NCBI GenBank assembly: GCA_903863885.1
Contig: CAIPEB010000199.1
Span: 1-57,181, forward strand
Length of the DNA: 57,181 nucleotides
Direction of reading: 5' to 3'
Origin: an uncultured Planctomycetaceae bacterium
GTDB lineage: Bacteria; Planctomycetota; Planctomycetia; Pirellulales; Pirellulaceae
In this document: one piece after another, positions 34,062 to 43,280 of the stretch
How positions within the stretch are numbered: the first letter of the stretch is position 1
Layout: each line of letters opens with the position of its first letter
The notes under the pieces: generated by a model
Told to the model about the DNA's origin: nothing
Databases searched by the model: none
What the model saw: only the letters and a program-made list of their open reading frames with translations
Program-made: the position numbers and the translations under genes

Positions 34062-36713
34062 CTATTCCGAAGGCTGGCTGTTCAGAAAGAGTTGCAGCCG
34101 AAGCGGCCCGATATCCGGGCTCAGATCCTCGACGATCGGCCGCAGTTTTCTGGGCGAGGACCGAGAGGTCAGCCGCTCGAGACGTGCGATTTGCTCCGCA
34201 TCGAGATACCACTCCCGCCGAATCGGCAAGCCGTCCTCAGCCGCATACAACAGATCGTTGAGCAGAGTGGTTTCGTTCAATCGCCTGATGCGTCCGCATT
34301 CCGCCAGATCGTAACCGTCCTCGAGCAGCCTCCAGGTCCAGTAGTGATTCGGCGGATCCGACGGACCGACCGCTTCAGGCGACACCGGTATATCGTCGTC
34401 AGCCGGCACATCATCAGCAGCAATCGGCCGCTCATCCTCCTGCGGAAGCGGAGGCCGATCCGACACCGCAGCCTCCCGCCGACTCGCAGCCGCGGACTCG
34501 CCGGGTGCGCGGAGTTTCAGTTTTCTCATCAGGGCGGCGTCGAGGGCCAGCGGTCCTTCAAACCGGCTTTCGCCCCGCATCACCCGCTGCCCCTGCTCCG
34601 TCAATTGCACGATCGGACGGTACCGGGCCGTTTCGACTTGTGTGAGCAGGCCGCTTCCGATCAGTGCCTCGATCAGTTCCGAGGCTTCCGGCTGCGTCAG
34701 GTCCCTGAGCAATCCGAAGGTGCTGAGCCGGTCCAGACGCAACCGACTGACCTGCGCCGACTCGGATCCGCAGAGCATCTTGGCGAGGAGCTGTTTTCCG
34801 ATGCGTCCCTGAGCCCGCGCCGCGCCGCTGAGGACGATGCGGACTGCCTGCAGCACCCCCGCATCAAGCGTCTGGTCCTCGGCTTGCTTGCCGACGGACC
34901 GAATTCTGTCGGGTGCGCGCCCCGCGGAAGCAGCCGGCTCGACCCCGACTTTCCATCCGCTCGGCTGGCAGCGGTCGCAGGCATCGCAGGATGCCGACGC
35001 CGGATCGCCGAAATAGTCGAGAATCTCCCGCTGGCGGCACCGTCGCGTGCGCGCGTAGCGGATGACGCGTTCCAACCGCTCGAATTCGGCCTCTTTGCGC
35101 CGTTCCAACTCTTCGAAATCGATTTCCAACTCGTCGAAGCCGGCATCGCGCCGCAATACCCGCAGTGCGCGTCCCCGGAACGGCGGCATGTAATCAAAGC
35201 CAGGCAGCTTCATCAACTCGCGGAATGCCCGCTGGAGAGCTTCCCGCTCGATCTCCGCGGACTGTGCCAAATATAGCGGGCTCGCGTAAACCCACTCGTA
35301 GCGGCGATCCCCTATTGTCTTTTCCACGAGGCGCAGGACTTTTCGCTGGACGCGAGCTTCACGCGGAAGCAGGTCGACGAGCGTCGGCAGATCACTCTCG
35401 ATCTTGAACGCCGCCTGGTTCTGCTGCGATTCCAGCCGCTCAATGGCCCCGCATTGCTCCAGCAGTCTCTCGCACGCTCCGATCCCCTCGGAACCGATCT
35501 GCAGCTTCAGCCGTTCTTTAATCTCCTCGAGTGTGACCTCGATCGGGTCTTCGTCCTGTGAGCAAAGGAACTCAAATACCTTCCGCACAACCGCCCGGGA
35601 CGGATACGCATTCTCGATGAAGAACTCCTGCACGTATCGATCCGAAAGGGAGAACAACAGCACGCATCGAGACGAAAGACCATCGCGACCGGCGCGGCCT
35701 GCTTCCTGATAGTAGGCCTCCAGGCTGCCCGGCATATTGAAGTGCACGACAAAACGCAGGTCGGACTTGTCGATCCCCATGCCGAATGCGTTCGTCGCGA
35801 CGATGTAGCGCACTTCGCCGCGTTTGAAGGCCTCCTGCACACTGCGGCGATCATCCGGCATCAGGCCCGCGTGATATAACCCGACGGGCTGTTGGAGTTC
35901 CCTTTTCAGCAGTTCCCGCAATTCCTCGCAGCGGCGCCGGGTCGATGCATAAACGATCCCCGCGCCCGGAGTCTCGCGGATGATCTGCAGCAACCGCCGC
36001 TCCTTTTCGCTGTTTCCGCCCGAATCGAACACTTCAAATCGCAGATTAGGCCGGGCGAACCCCGTCACGTAGACACGCGGATCGCGCAGCTCAAGCTGCT
36101 GGACGACATCCGCCCGCACATCGGGCGTGGCGGTTGCGGTCAACGCGATCGTCGGAGGATGTCCGAGCCGCGCGCGGAACTGGCCGAGACGCGAATAGTC
36201 CGGCCGAAAATCGTGTCCCCACTGGCTGATGCAATGGGCTTCGTCCACCGCAAGCAACTGCAACCCCACGCCGCGGACCGCCTCGAGGAAACGAGGATGC
36301 CGCAGCCGCTCGGGAGCCGCGTAGACAAGGTCGAACTGACCCGCCTTCAGCGCGGTCAGTCGTTCCTGCTGTTCGGAAAAAGCCAGCGAACTGTTGATGT
36401 ACGTGGCCCGCACGCCCAGCGCGCGAAGCGAATCCACCTGGTCCTTCATCAGAGCGATCAACGGCGAGATCACCAGCGTCAACCCCTGCCGCGCGATCGC
36501 CGGCAGCTGATAACAGAGGCTCTTGCCGCCGCCCGTCGGCATGATGCACAGACAGTCCTGGCCCTCCAGAACCGACTGGATGACTTCCTGCTGACCGGGA
36601 CGAAACGCACGCAGACCGAAACGGCCAAGCAGCCCTTCGAGATTTGCGGCATGAGAATCCGCCACCGCAACTCCGTCCTGCCTTCCATCCGGCGGAATAA
36701 GTGGTCTTTCCAT
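34062..36713 (-). CDS. recQ: ATP-dependent DNA helicase RecQ, long form
   Basis: An 883-residue RecQ-family 3'-5' helicase for recombination and replication repair. Core motifs are FRPGQQEVI (37-45), Walker A in MPTGGGKSLCYQLP (58-71), DEAHCISQWGHDFRP (157-171) and the motif V/VI region with ATNAFGMGIDKSDLRFVVH and QEAGRAGRDG. A zinc-binding region with CDACDRCQ and an RQC winged-helix region (GRIGKQLLAKMLCGSES) follow. A typical HRDC domain is not clear; instead there is an acidic low-complexity linker (DEDERPIAADDVPADDD-type) and a C-terminal helical HTH-like domain. It ends 149 nt upstream of ftsH. Confidence 0.93.
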   Translation of the reverse strand: MERPLIPPDGRQDGVAVADSHAANLEGLLGRFGLRAFRPGQQEVIQSVLEGQDCLCIMPTGGGKSLCYQLPAIARQGLTLVISPLIALMKDQVDSLRALGVRATYINSSLAFSEQQERLTALKAGQFDLVYAAPERLRHPRFLEAVRGVGLQLLAVDEAHCISQWGHDFRPDYSRLGQFRARLGHPPTIALTATATPDVRADVVQQLELRDPRVYVTGFARPNLRFEVFDSGGNSEKERRLLQIIRETPGAGIVYASTRRRCEELRELLKRELQQPVGLYHAGLMPDDRRSVQEAFKRGEVRYIVATNAFGMGIDKSDLRFVVHFNMPGSLEAYYQEAGRAGRDGLSSRCVLLFSLSDRYVQEFFIENAYPSRAVVRKVFEFLCSQDEDPIEVTLEEIKERLKLQIGSEGIGACERLLEQCGAIERLESQQNQAAFKIESDLPTLVDLLPREARVQRKVLRLVEKTIGDRRYEWVYASPLYLAQSAEIEREALQRAFRELMKLPGFDYMPPFRGRALRVLRRDAGFDELEIDFEELERRKEAEFERLERVIRYARTRRCRQREILDYFGDPASASCDACDRCQPSGWKVGVEPAASAGRAPDRIRSVGKQAEDQTLDAGVLQAVRIVLSGAARAQGRIGKQLLAKMLCGSESAQVSRLRLDRLSTFGLLRDLTQPEASELIEALIGSGLLTQVETARYRPIVQLTEQGQRVMRGESRFEGPLALDAALMRKLKLRAPGESAAASRREAAVSDRPPLPQEDERPIAADDVPADDDIPVSPEAVGPSDPPNHYWTWRLLEDGYDLAECGRIRRLNETTLLNDLLYAAEDGLPIRREWYLDAEQIARLERLTSRSSPRKLRPIVEDLSPDIGPLRLQLFLNSQPSE

Positions 36714-37023
36714 CGTTCAAGTTTCCTGCCTTGTTTCCGCATTGTGGCAGTCAAGGTCGCGTTTGTTAAGGTCTAATGGCCAGTTGCCGCGGAAGCGCCG
36801 CTTCGTGCTGCGGAGCTTCGGACGGCCAACCGCCCGCACTTCCAGAGGGCATCGCAGCCTGAAGATTTCCTGATGGGTCGCAGCCGCGTTTTACGCTCTT
36901 ACTTCTTAGCGGAGGCTGTTTCGCCGCATCCGTCAGAGCGAGTCGATCTCACGCGAACAGTCCGCTCCAAGCGACTGCTTCATGTCCTTTGGATTCAACA
37001 GGCTGCCGTACAGGAAAAGAACC
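36714..37023. other. Divergent intergenic region between recQ and the DUF1559 gene
   Basis: A 310-base gene-free stretch between divergently transcribed genes, so it should hold promoters in both directions. An AGGA element lies about 9 nt before the ATG at 37024. No -35/-10 pair was strong enough to name. Confidence 0.4.
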
Positions 37024-37953
37024 ATGCGGAAGTGCGCGCGGGCATTCACACTTGTGGAGTTACTGGTCGTCCTGGCCATTGTCGGGATCATGGTGGCCCT
37101 GATGCTGCCTGCCGTCCAGTCAGTGCGTGAAACGGCACGCCGATTCGGCTGCCACAACAATCTCAAACAGATCGGCCTGGCGATGCACAGCTACCACGAC
37201 CGCTCGCGCACCCTGCCCTACGGCTGGGACAACCGCGGTTCGATGTGGCACGCCCACATCCTGCCATTCGTGGAGCAACAGGTCCTTTACGATTCGCTCT
37301 CATTCGACGAAGCAAGCAATTGGGAAGACAACGGCAGCGCCAACGAAACCGCTTGCGGCACCCGATTGGACGTCTTTCGCTGCCCGTCTCTGCCGTTGGC
37401 CGAGCACATGGATTACGACGGCATCACCGCACGCGTGCCCGGCAGCTACCGCGGAAACGCGGGAACCGAAGCCACATCAGACGACAGCAGCACAGTCCCC
37501 ATTCGCGGCGCGAAGTCCCTGGAGCAGCTTGCGCAGAACGGAATCTTTTTCGCCTGCCGGGGAGTCCGCTTCGACGCAATCGCCGATGGACTTTCGAACA
37601 CGATCCTGATTGGAGAATCCGCTCCCGACCCGGACTTTATCAAGGACGGCAACGCGCTGGACTTCTGGTACATCGGCTCGCCACAGGCCGACGCGTGCCG
37701 CTGCGATGGAGGCAACGGCGGCACCGAATTCAGCGAATGCGTCGGCTCGGCATTCGAACGCATGAACCTGCGACGGCTCGATCCGCAGGCAAGCGGCGTG
37801 CTGATGGAAATGTGTTTCGGCAGTTACCACTCCCACGCGGCCTATTTCCTGATGGCCGACGGATCGGTCCACCTCCTGTCCGAGACTATCGACCTGATGG
37901 CCTACCGCGCCCTCGCAACCCGCAACGGCCGTGAAATCGCCGCCGTGCCTTGA
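37024..37953 (+). CDS. DUF1559 domain-containing, prepilin-like protein
   Basis: A 309-residue protein with a type IV pilin-like N-terminus, RAFTLVELLVVLAIVGIMVAL, in which a prepilin peptidase would cut before F8. It continues with the DUF1559 (SBP_bac_10) hallmark LLPAVQSVRETARRFGCHNNLKQIGLAMHSYHD in shorter pieces and ends with HAAYFLMADGSVHLLSETID, the usual C-terminal block. The family is greatly expanded in planctomycetes and is taken to be cell-envelope or pilus-related pseudopilins; individual roles are unknown. The ATG at 37024 is chosen because the longer frame puts 14 unrelated residues before the pilin motif. This gene is one of the clearest pointers to the phylum. Confidence 0.92.
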   Translation: MRKCARAFTLVELLVVLAIVGIMVALMLPAVQSVRETARRFGCHNNLKQIGLAMHSYHDRSRTLPYGWDNRGSMWHAHILPFVEQQVLYDSLSFDEASNWEDNGSANETACGTRLDVFRCPSLPLAEHMDYDGITARVPGSYRGNAGTEATSDDSSTVPIRGAKSLEQLAQNGIFFACRGVRFDAIADGLSNTILIGESAPDPDFIKDGNALDFWYIGSPQADACRCDGGNGGTEFSECVGSAFERMNLRRLDPQASGVLMEMCFGSYHSHAAYFLMADGSVHLLSETIDLMAYRALATRNGREIAAVP

Positions 37954-38274
37954 ACGAGGACGGATGCAATATCCAAAGCAGAGCGGAGTCCGGCAGTCGC
38001 AGGGTGTGACCGGTTCGCAGAAAAACGCCTTGGCTCACACAAACTCGCGGCCGCAAGCGCATTCAAACTGCCGACGGCAAATCGTTACCTCCGTCTCGGG
38101 CGCCGCGGGCGCGTGACCACCCGTGCCACCCGGCATGTGTTGCCCGAAGTGGTGATGGTCAGCAAACCGAGCGACGGGTTGAGGGCAGACGCGGGTTTCA
38201 AGCGAGTGTGTAGAACCGGCCGCATCCGTGTTTCATCAGTGCGCATCCGCGGCCTCTTCCATAGGCCAACCTCC
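37954..38274. other. Gene-free stretch between convergent genes
   Basis: A 321-base stretch between the ends of the DUF1559 and amidohydrolase genes. It includes G+C-rich self-complementary sequence around 38095-38120 and the degenerate tandem motif described separately at 38223. No gene is supported. Confidence 0.45.
38223..38253 (+). repeat. Degenerate ATCCGTG-type tandem motif
   Basis: Three units of 10-11 nt follow each other: ATCCGTGTTTC, ATCAGTGCGC and ATCCGCGGCC. The pattern resembles the ATCCGTGTxxATCxGTG sequence seen in intergenic regions of many planctomycete and related genomes. Its function is unknown, and the similarity could be chance in such a short segment. Confidence 0.3.
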
Positions 38275-39252
38275 CTACTTGCGCGCCGGATCCGTTGACT
38301 CCCCTTCATGCATCAAGCGCCAGCCTGGCAGCGTAACGGACTCCTGCGGTTCGACCAGTTTGCCGTACAGCCCCGGGCGACGCGCTTTCAGATATCGACG
38401 ACCCGACGCTTGCTCGATCTTCTCCGGCGTGAGCAGCGCCACGACCACCTCGTCGTCCAGCGATCTACATTCGGTAAGCACTTCGCCGAACGGATCGAGT
38501 ATCATCGAGAGCCCTGGCTTCACCGTGTCGTAATCCATGCCGATCGGGTTGGTGAACACACCGTAAATTCCGTTTTCAAAGGCACGTGCCGGCAGCCATC
38601 GCATCAACCAGCGACGTCCCTTCGGACCGTCGAACTCCAGCCGTAACGATACCGGATCTCGATGCCGATTATCCCACACCGAGCGATCGACCGTGCCGCG
38701 ACCCGGCATCGGCGACGGAAGACATCCGGTTACGTGCGGCATGAAGATGATCTCTGCGCCGAGCATCGTGGTGATACGCGCATTTTCCGGCAGATTACAG
38801 TCGTAGCAGATCAGAAAGCCGATCTTGCAGCCCAGCAGGTCGATCACCTGGTATTCACTGCCGGGGGTGAGATACGGACTGACAAACGTATGCAGTTTGC
38901 GGTATTTCGCAATGAACCCGTCCGGCCCGACCGTAACATAACAGTTGTAGATCCGCTCGTCGGCGTCTCGTTCAAAAAGCCCCGCCATGACAATCGTGCG
39001 GTACTCGGCGGCAATGCGGATCAACTCGCGAGTGGAAGGCCCGTCGGGAACCGGTTCCGCCACCTCAAGCAACTGGGCCTTCGTGAGAGGCTGGACCCAC
39101 GTGTAACCCGAAATGCAGCACTCGTGAAAGCTGACGATCTCCGCGCCCTTTTCGACGGCGCGCCGAGTCAGTTCGCGAATTCTCGAAAGGTTGTGCGATT
39201 TCCCGTTATCCTGATGTTCGAACTGCGCCGCACCAACACGAATATCTCGCAT
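38275..39252 (-). CDS. Carbon-nitrogen hydrolase (nitrilase superfamily)
   Basis: A 325-residue cytoplasmic amidohydrolase. The Glu-Lys-Cys triad is visible as E44 (SFHECCISGY), K119 (KYRKLHTF) and C149 (GFLICYDCNLPE). The core resembles N-carbamoyl-amino-acid hydrolases and other aliphatic amidases of the superfamily. An unusual Pro/Gly-rich loop (CLPSPMPGRGTVDRSVWDNR, 177-196) follows the nucleophile strand, where the substrate pocket lies, so specificity should not be assumed. It is transcribed divergently from the beta-helix gene. Confidence 0.9.
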   Translation of the reverse strand: MRDIRVGAAQFEHQDNGKSHNLSRIRELTRRAVEKGAEIVSFHECCISGYTWVQPLTKAQLLEVAEPVPDGPSTRELIRIAAEYRTIVMAGLFERDADERIYNCYVTVGPDGFIAKYRKLHTFVSPYLTPGSEYQVIDLLGCKIGFLICYDCNLPENARITTMLGAEIIFMPHVTGCLPSPMPGRGTVDRSVWDNRHRDPVSLRLEFDGPKGRRWLMRWLPARAFENGIYGVFTNPIGMDYDTVKPGLSMILDPFGEVLTECRSLDDEVVVALLTPEKIEQASGRRYLKARRPGLYGKLVEPQESVTLPGWRLMHEGESTDPARK

Positions 39253-39552
39253 TGTGGACCTCCGTCTTGTTTACGATCCGTTGCCACCGGCCAAATCGAT
39301 TCCGCAGTTGGCGGCCCTCGGCCGACTCAGGTTACGCTGCCCTGATCCGACGGTATGATATGCCGAGGAAGCAGAGAGTTTTAGACGCCTCGCGAAAAGA
39401 GGCGACGGTCGCGAGACGCAGCGTTTGATTGTTTGGCGGAACCGCTGCCGGTCTTCGCCGATGCGAACTCGCAAAGTACCTTGCGCGCCCTATCCATCCT
39501 CGATCCGGATCGGCCGATGAGTTCCGGAATCCCACCAAGAGCGAGGCCCACC
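39253..39552. other. Divergent intergenic region, amidohydrolase and beta-helix genes
   Basis: Exactly 300 bases between divergent starts. The upstream part of the longer beta-helix frame (from 39433) overlaps it but has no signal-peptide character, so it is treated as non-coding. Promoters are expected but none could be fixed. Confidence 0.4.
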
Positions 39553-42297
39553 ATGACAAATTCCGCCAGGAAAACACTGGCCGCGGCAATTGCAGTACTG
39601 GCCACGTGCCACAGCACTCTGCTTCTGGCTGCGGAAACCACCACGCTCTACGTCGCGCCAAAGGGCAACGACGGCTGGTCCGGCAAGTTGGAGACGCCCA
39701 ATTCCGACGGCACAGACGGACCGCTGGCCACTCCGCAAGGGGCTCGCAACGCGCTGCGCAAGCTGCGGGGATCGGGCGGATTGACCGGCCCGGCATCCGT
39801 GCTCTTTCGCGGCGGCGTGTACCAACTCAGCGAACCGTGGGTGTTTGAGCCGCAGGATTCAGGAACTGAAGAGTCTCCCGTCACCTTCGCAGCGTATCCT
39901 CAGGAACACCCGATTCTCAGCGGCGGACGGGTCATCGCGGGTTTCCGAAGCAACGGCCCTCTATGGGAAGTCACGATCCCGGAAGTCGCCCAAGGCAAGT
40001 GGTACTTTCGCCAGTTGTTTATTAACGGTCAGCGCCGCACGCCGGCCCGGTCGCCCAATACGGGATTCTTCCGTATCGCCGAATTGCTGCCCGGCCCGAA
40101 AGACAGCCAGGGCAAGGCAATCGCGCGCGACAAATTCGTATTTCACCCGGGCGATGTCAAACCCTGCGAACGGCTCGAAGATGTGTCACTTACCCTGATG
40201 CACTCCTGGGAGACGTCCTTTCATCCCCTGAAATCGATTGACGCGACGACCAACACGGTGACTTTCGCGCCGCTGCGGGAGTGGTGGTCCGTCGGATACT
40301 GGGAGCCAGCGCAGCGCTACTACCTGGAAAACGCCAGAGAATTCCTGGACGCGCCTGGCGAGTGGTTCCTGAACCGGCAGACGGGGGTGCTCAGCTATTG
40401 GCCAATGCCCGGGGAGAATCCCGACAAAGCTGAAGCCGTGGCTCCTGCACTGAATGAACTGGTGCGAATCGAGGGCAAACCGGAAGATAACCGCTTCGTC
40501 GATCATGTCACTTTGCGAGGCATATCCTTCCAGCACTCGGACTGGCAAATGGGTCCGGAGGGCTGGAGCAGCACGCAGGCAGCCGTCAATGTGCCGGCGG
40601 CCATCATCGCCGACGGCGCCCGATACTGCGCGATCGAGCAATGCGAAGTGACTCATATCGGAACGTACGGCATCTGGCTTCGACACGGCGCGAAACAGTG
40701 CCGCGTCCAGCAGAACCGCCTGTTCGATCTCGGAGCCGGCGGCGTACGTGTCGGCGAGGATCACATGGCGGCGACCGACGCTGCCGAATCGACCGATAAC
40801 CTGGTGGACAACAACCACATCCGCGACGGCGGGCGAGTTTTCGCCGCCGGCGTCGGCATCTGGGTCGCTCAGAGCAGCGGCAACCGGATCTCGCACAACG
40901 ACATTCACGACCTGTCCTACTCAGGCATGAGCATCGGCTGGAACTGGGGACGGGAGCCGAACCGGACACGCGACAACATCATCGAGTTCAATCACGTCCA
41001 TAACCTGGTGCATGGAGTGCTCAGCGACGCCGGTCTGATCTATACGCTCGGCGTTTCACCGGGAAGTGTGATCCGCAACAACATCTTCCACGACATCTGG
41101 CCTTACTCCAATCCGCCGTTCGGTTGGGGCATCTATCTCGACGCGCATTGCGGCGACTACCTTGTCGAGAACAACCTCGTATACAACACGCTCAGCGGCG
41201 GCCTGATGTACAACAACGGCGGCCATGCGCACACCATCCGCAACAACATCTTCGTGAGGTCCGCGAATGTCGCACTGTGGCCCTATTCGGATAAGAAGCC
41301 GAGCACCTTCCGCAACAACATCGTTTACCTGACTCAGGGATCGCTGCTCGTTCCCTACGGCGAACAATCGCTTCAGGAACGACTCGCTGCCAAGGAATCT
41401 CCGGGAGACTGGGACCAGAATATTTACTGGCACACGGCGGGCCCGGACAAATTGCGTTTCTACGATCGAAGCTTCGCGGACTGGCAAGCTCTCGGTCTGG
41501 ACCGCAACTCGCAGATCGCCGATCCGCGGTTTGCCGACGCCGCGCAGCTCGATTTCCGATTGGAGGGCTCTTCCCCGGCGATTGCAGCGGGCTTTCGCCC
41601 GTTCGATCTGAATTCGGCGGGACTTTACGGCGACGAATCGTGGAAACGCGAGTGCAGCCACTCGCAGTGCGCCGCGGTCGAATTGCCGGCGCCGCCTCCG
41701 CCACCGGCCCCGCTGACTGTTAATGACGACATGGAAAGCACGGTGGTCGGCAACCCGCCTGCGCAGGCCATCGTCGACGGTGAAACTAACGGAGCATCGA
41801 TCCGGGTGACCGACGAGACCGCTTCGCAAGGCAAGCACTCGCTCAAGATCACGGATTCCAAGTCGCTCGAACCCTCCTGGCAACCGCATTTCTTCTACCA
41901 GCCGCATTACCGCTCCGGGCAAGTGCTTGAGTCGTTCGATGTGAAGATGCTCGAAGGAAATGAGTTCTTCACTGAATGGCGAGACGCAGGCAAGTACCCG
42001 GGGAACATCGGCCCGAGCGTGCAGTTCAGCGTTCAGCGCGGCATCAGCGTCGCGGGAAAGACTCTCTGTACGGCGCCGATCGGCCGCTGGTTCCATGTCG
42101 AGATACAGGCCCAGATCGGTTCGCAGTCCGAGCGGCGATTTCAACTGTCGGTTCAGTTCGAGGGGGAGCCGACGAAGGTGTTCAAGGATCTGCCGTTCAG
42201 CGGCGGTGAATTCCGCGAACTCGAGTGGCTTGGATTCAGCAGCACGGCCGCGGCGGAGACAGCGTTTTATCTCGACAACTTGAAGATCACACAATAG
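39553..42297 (+). CDS. Secreted right-handed beta-helix protein, GH141-like, with lamin-G-like C-terminus
   Basis: A 914-residue protein with a signal peptide (residues ~1-26). After TTTLYVAPKGNDGWSGKL it has FRGGVYQLSEPWVF and DSGTEESPVTFAAYPQEHPI, the usual opening of GH141-like parallel beta-helix enzymes, followed by many helix turns rich in NNxI and HNDIHD (e.g. VDNNHIRDGG, ISHNDIHDLSYSGMSIGW). GH141 includes an alpha-L-fucosidase acting on rhamnogalacturonan II and a xylanase; activity here is inferred. A Pro-rich linker (LPAPPPPPAPL, ~710-720) leads to a lamin-G/concanavalin-like domain to the C-terminus. The start at 39553 fits the signal peptide; upstream codons in frame do not. The next gene begins 35 nt downstream. 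Confidence 0.8.
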   Translation: MTNSARKTLAAAIAVLATCHSTLLLAAETTTLYVAPKGNDGWSGKLETPNSDGTDGPLATPQGARNALRKLRGSGGLTGPASVLFRGGVYQLSEPWVFEPQDSGTEESPVTFAAYPQEHPILSGGRVIAGFRSNGPLWEVTIPEVAQGKWYFRQLFINGQRRTPARSPNTGFFRIAELLPGPKDSQGKAIARDKFVFHPGDVKPCERLEDVSLTLMHSWETSFHPLKSIDATTNTVTFAPLREWWSVGYWEPAQRYYLENAREFLDAPGEWFLNRQTGVLSYWPMPGENPDKAEAVAPALNELVRIEGKPEDNRFVDHVTLRGISFQHSDWQMGPEGWSSTQAAVNVPAAIIADGARYCAIEQCEVTHIGTYGIWLRHGAKQCRVQQNRLFDLGAGGVRVGEDHMAATDAAESTDNLVDNNHIRDGGRVFAAGVGIWVAQSSGNRISHNDIHDLSYSGMSIGWNWGREPNRTRDNIIEFNHVHNLVHGVLSDAGLIYTLGVSPGSVIRNNIFHDIWPYSNPPFGWGIYLDAHCGDYLVENNLVYNTLSGGLMYNNGGHAHTIRNNIFVRSANVALWPYSDKKPSTFRNNIVYLTQGSLLVPYGEQSLQERLAAKESPGDWDQNIYWHTAGPDKLRFYDRSFADWQALGLDRNSQIADPRFADAAQLDFRLEGSSPAIAAGFRPFDLNSAGLYGDESWKRECSHSQCAAVELPAPPPPPAPLTVNDDMESTVVGNPPAQAIVDGETNGASIRVTDETASQGKHSLKITDSKSLEPSWQPHFFYQPHYRSGQVLESFDVKMLEGNEFFTEWRDAGKYPGNIGPSVQFSVQRGISVAGKTLCTAPIGRWFHVEIQAQIGSQSERRFQLSVQFEGEPTKVFKDLPFSGGEFRELEWLGFSSTAAAETAFYLDNLKITQ

Positions 42298-42332
42298 TTG
42301 ATCATCGGGGTATTAAACCGCGGGAGTGTCTC

Positions 42333-43253
42333 ATGATGCATCGGCGTCAGTTCATTCAATCAACGAGCCTCGCGCTGGCCTCGCTGCTTCACAAACCGGC
42401 GCGAGCGTCATTGGACGGACCGGCTGAGCCGTTCCGCTTGAATTACATTCTCGCCTCGCCGCTGTATGGCACGACTCCGCTGTCCGAGGTGTTGGCGGAA
42501 ACTGCCAGGATCGGCGCAGCCGCCGTGGACATCTGGCCTCGCCGTCACGCCGATCACCGCGAGCAGATGGACGCGATCGGCCACGACCGGGTGCGTCAGC
42601 TGCTCGCCGAAGCCAAAGTCCATTTGGGCATCATCACGCGTTTCGATCTCGGGCCGTATGAACTGCGGAACGAGTTGCCGGTGCTCAAGAGCTTTGGCGG
42701 GAAGATCCTGGTAACCGGGGCGGGAAAAGGCACGGGCGACTCGCTCAAGGAACAAGTGCGGTCGTTTGTGGCGAGCATGCGGCCGCACGTCGAGGCAGCC
42801 GGTGAGATGGGCCTGACGATCGCCATCGAGAATCATGCCAGTTCACTGATCAGCAGCACGGATTCGATCCGTTACTTCGCGGAGTTCGCGCCCGAGAAGC
42901 ATCTGGGCCTGGCCCTGGCTCCCTATCATCTCCCTCAGGATCCGGCCTTGATTGCGCGGCTCGTCGAGGACCTCGGCCCCAAGCTTTCGCTGTTTTACGC
43001 GTGGCAGCACGGCAACGGCTGCATGGCCCCGCAGCCCAAGGAGCAGGAGCTGCTGCAATTGCCGGGGCGCGGACCGCTCGATTTCCGGCCGATACTCGCC
43101 TCGCTGAAGAAGATCAATTACTCGGGCTGGACGGAGATTTTCATGCATCCTTACCCGCGCGGAATTCCCATCATGGAAACAACCGCACAGGTGACGGAGA
43201 TGATCAACAGAAGCCGGGCGTACCTCGAGTCGGCGATCCGCGAGGGACTGTAG
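42333..43253 (+). CDS. Secreted sugar phosphate isomerase/epimerase-like protein
   Basis: A 306-residue xylose-isomerase-like TIM-barrel protein. The N-terminus (MMHRRQFIQSTSLALASLL) looks like a Tat signal with an RRxF core, so the protein probably folds inside and is exported. Two tandem ATGs at 42333 and 42336 are possible starts. Candidate metal ligands are the Glu in LTIAIENHASSL and the residues of LFYAWQHG and GWTEIFMHPYPRG, in the order usual for the family. Substrate unknown. It probably forms an operon with the beta-helix gene. Confidence 0.85.
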   Translation: MMHRRQFIQSTSLALASLLHKPARASLDGPAEPFRLNYILASPLYGTTPLSEVLAETARIGAAAVDIWPRRHADHREQMDAIGHDRVRQLLAEAKVHLGIITRFDLGPYELRNELPVLKSFGGKILVTGAGKGTGDSLKEQVRSFVASMRPHVEAAGEMGLTIAIENHASSLISSTDSIRYFAEFAPEKHLGLALAPYHLPQDPALIARLVEDLGPKLSLFYAWQHGNGCMAPQPKEQELLQLPGRGPLDFRPILASLKKINYSGWTEIFMHPYPRGIPIMETTAQVTEMINRSRAYLESAIREGL

Positions 43254-43280
43254 TCGAGCACCGGACCGAATTATCGTCGC

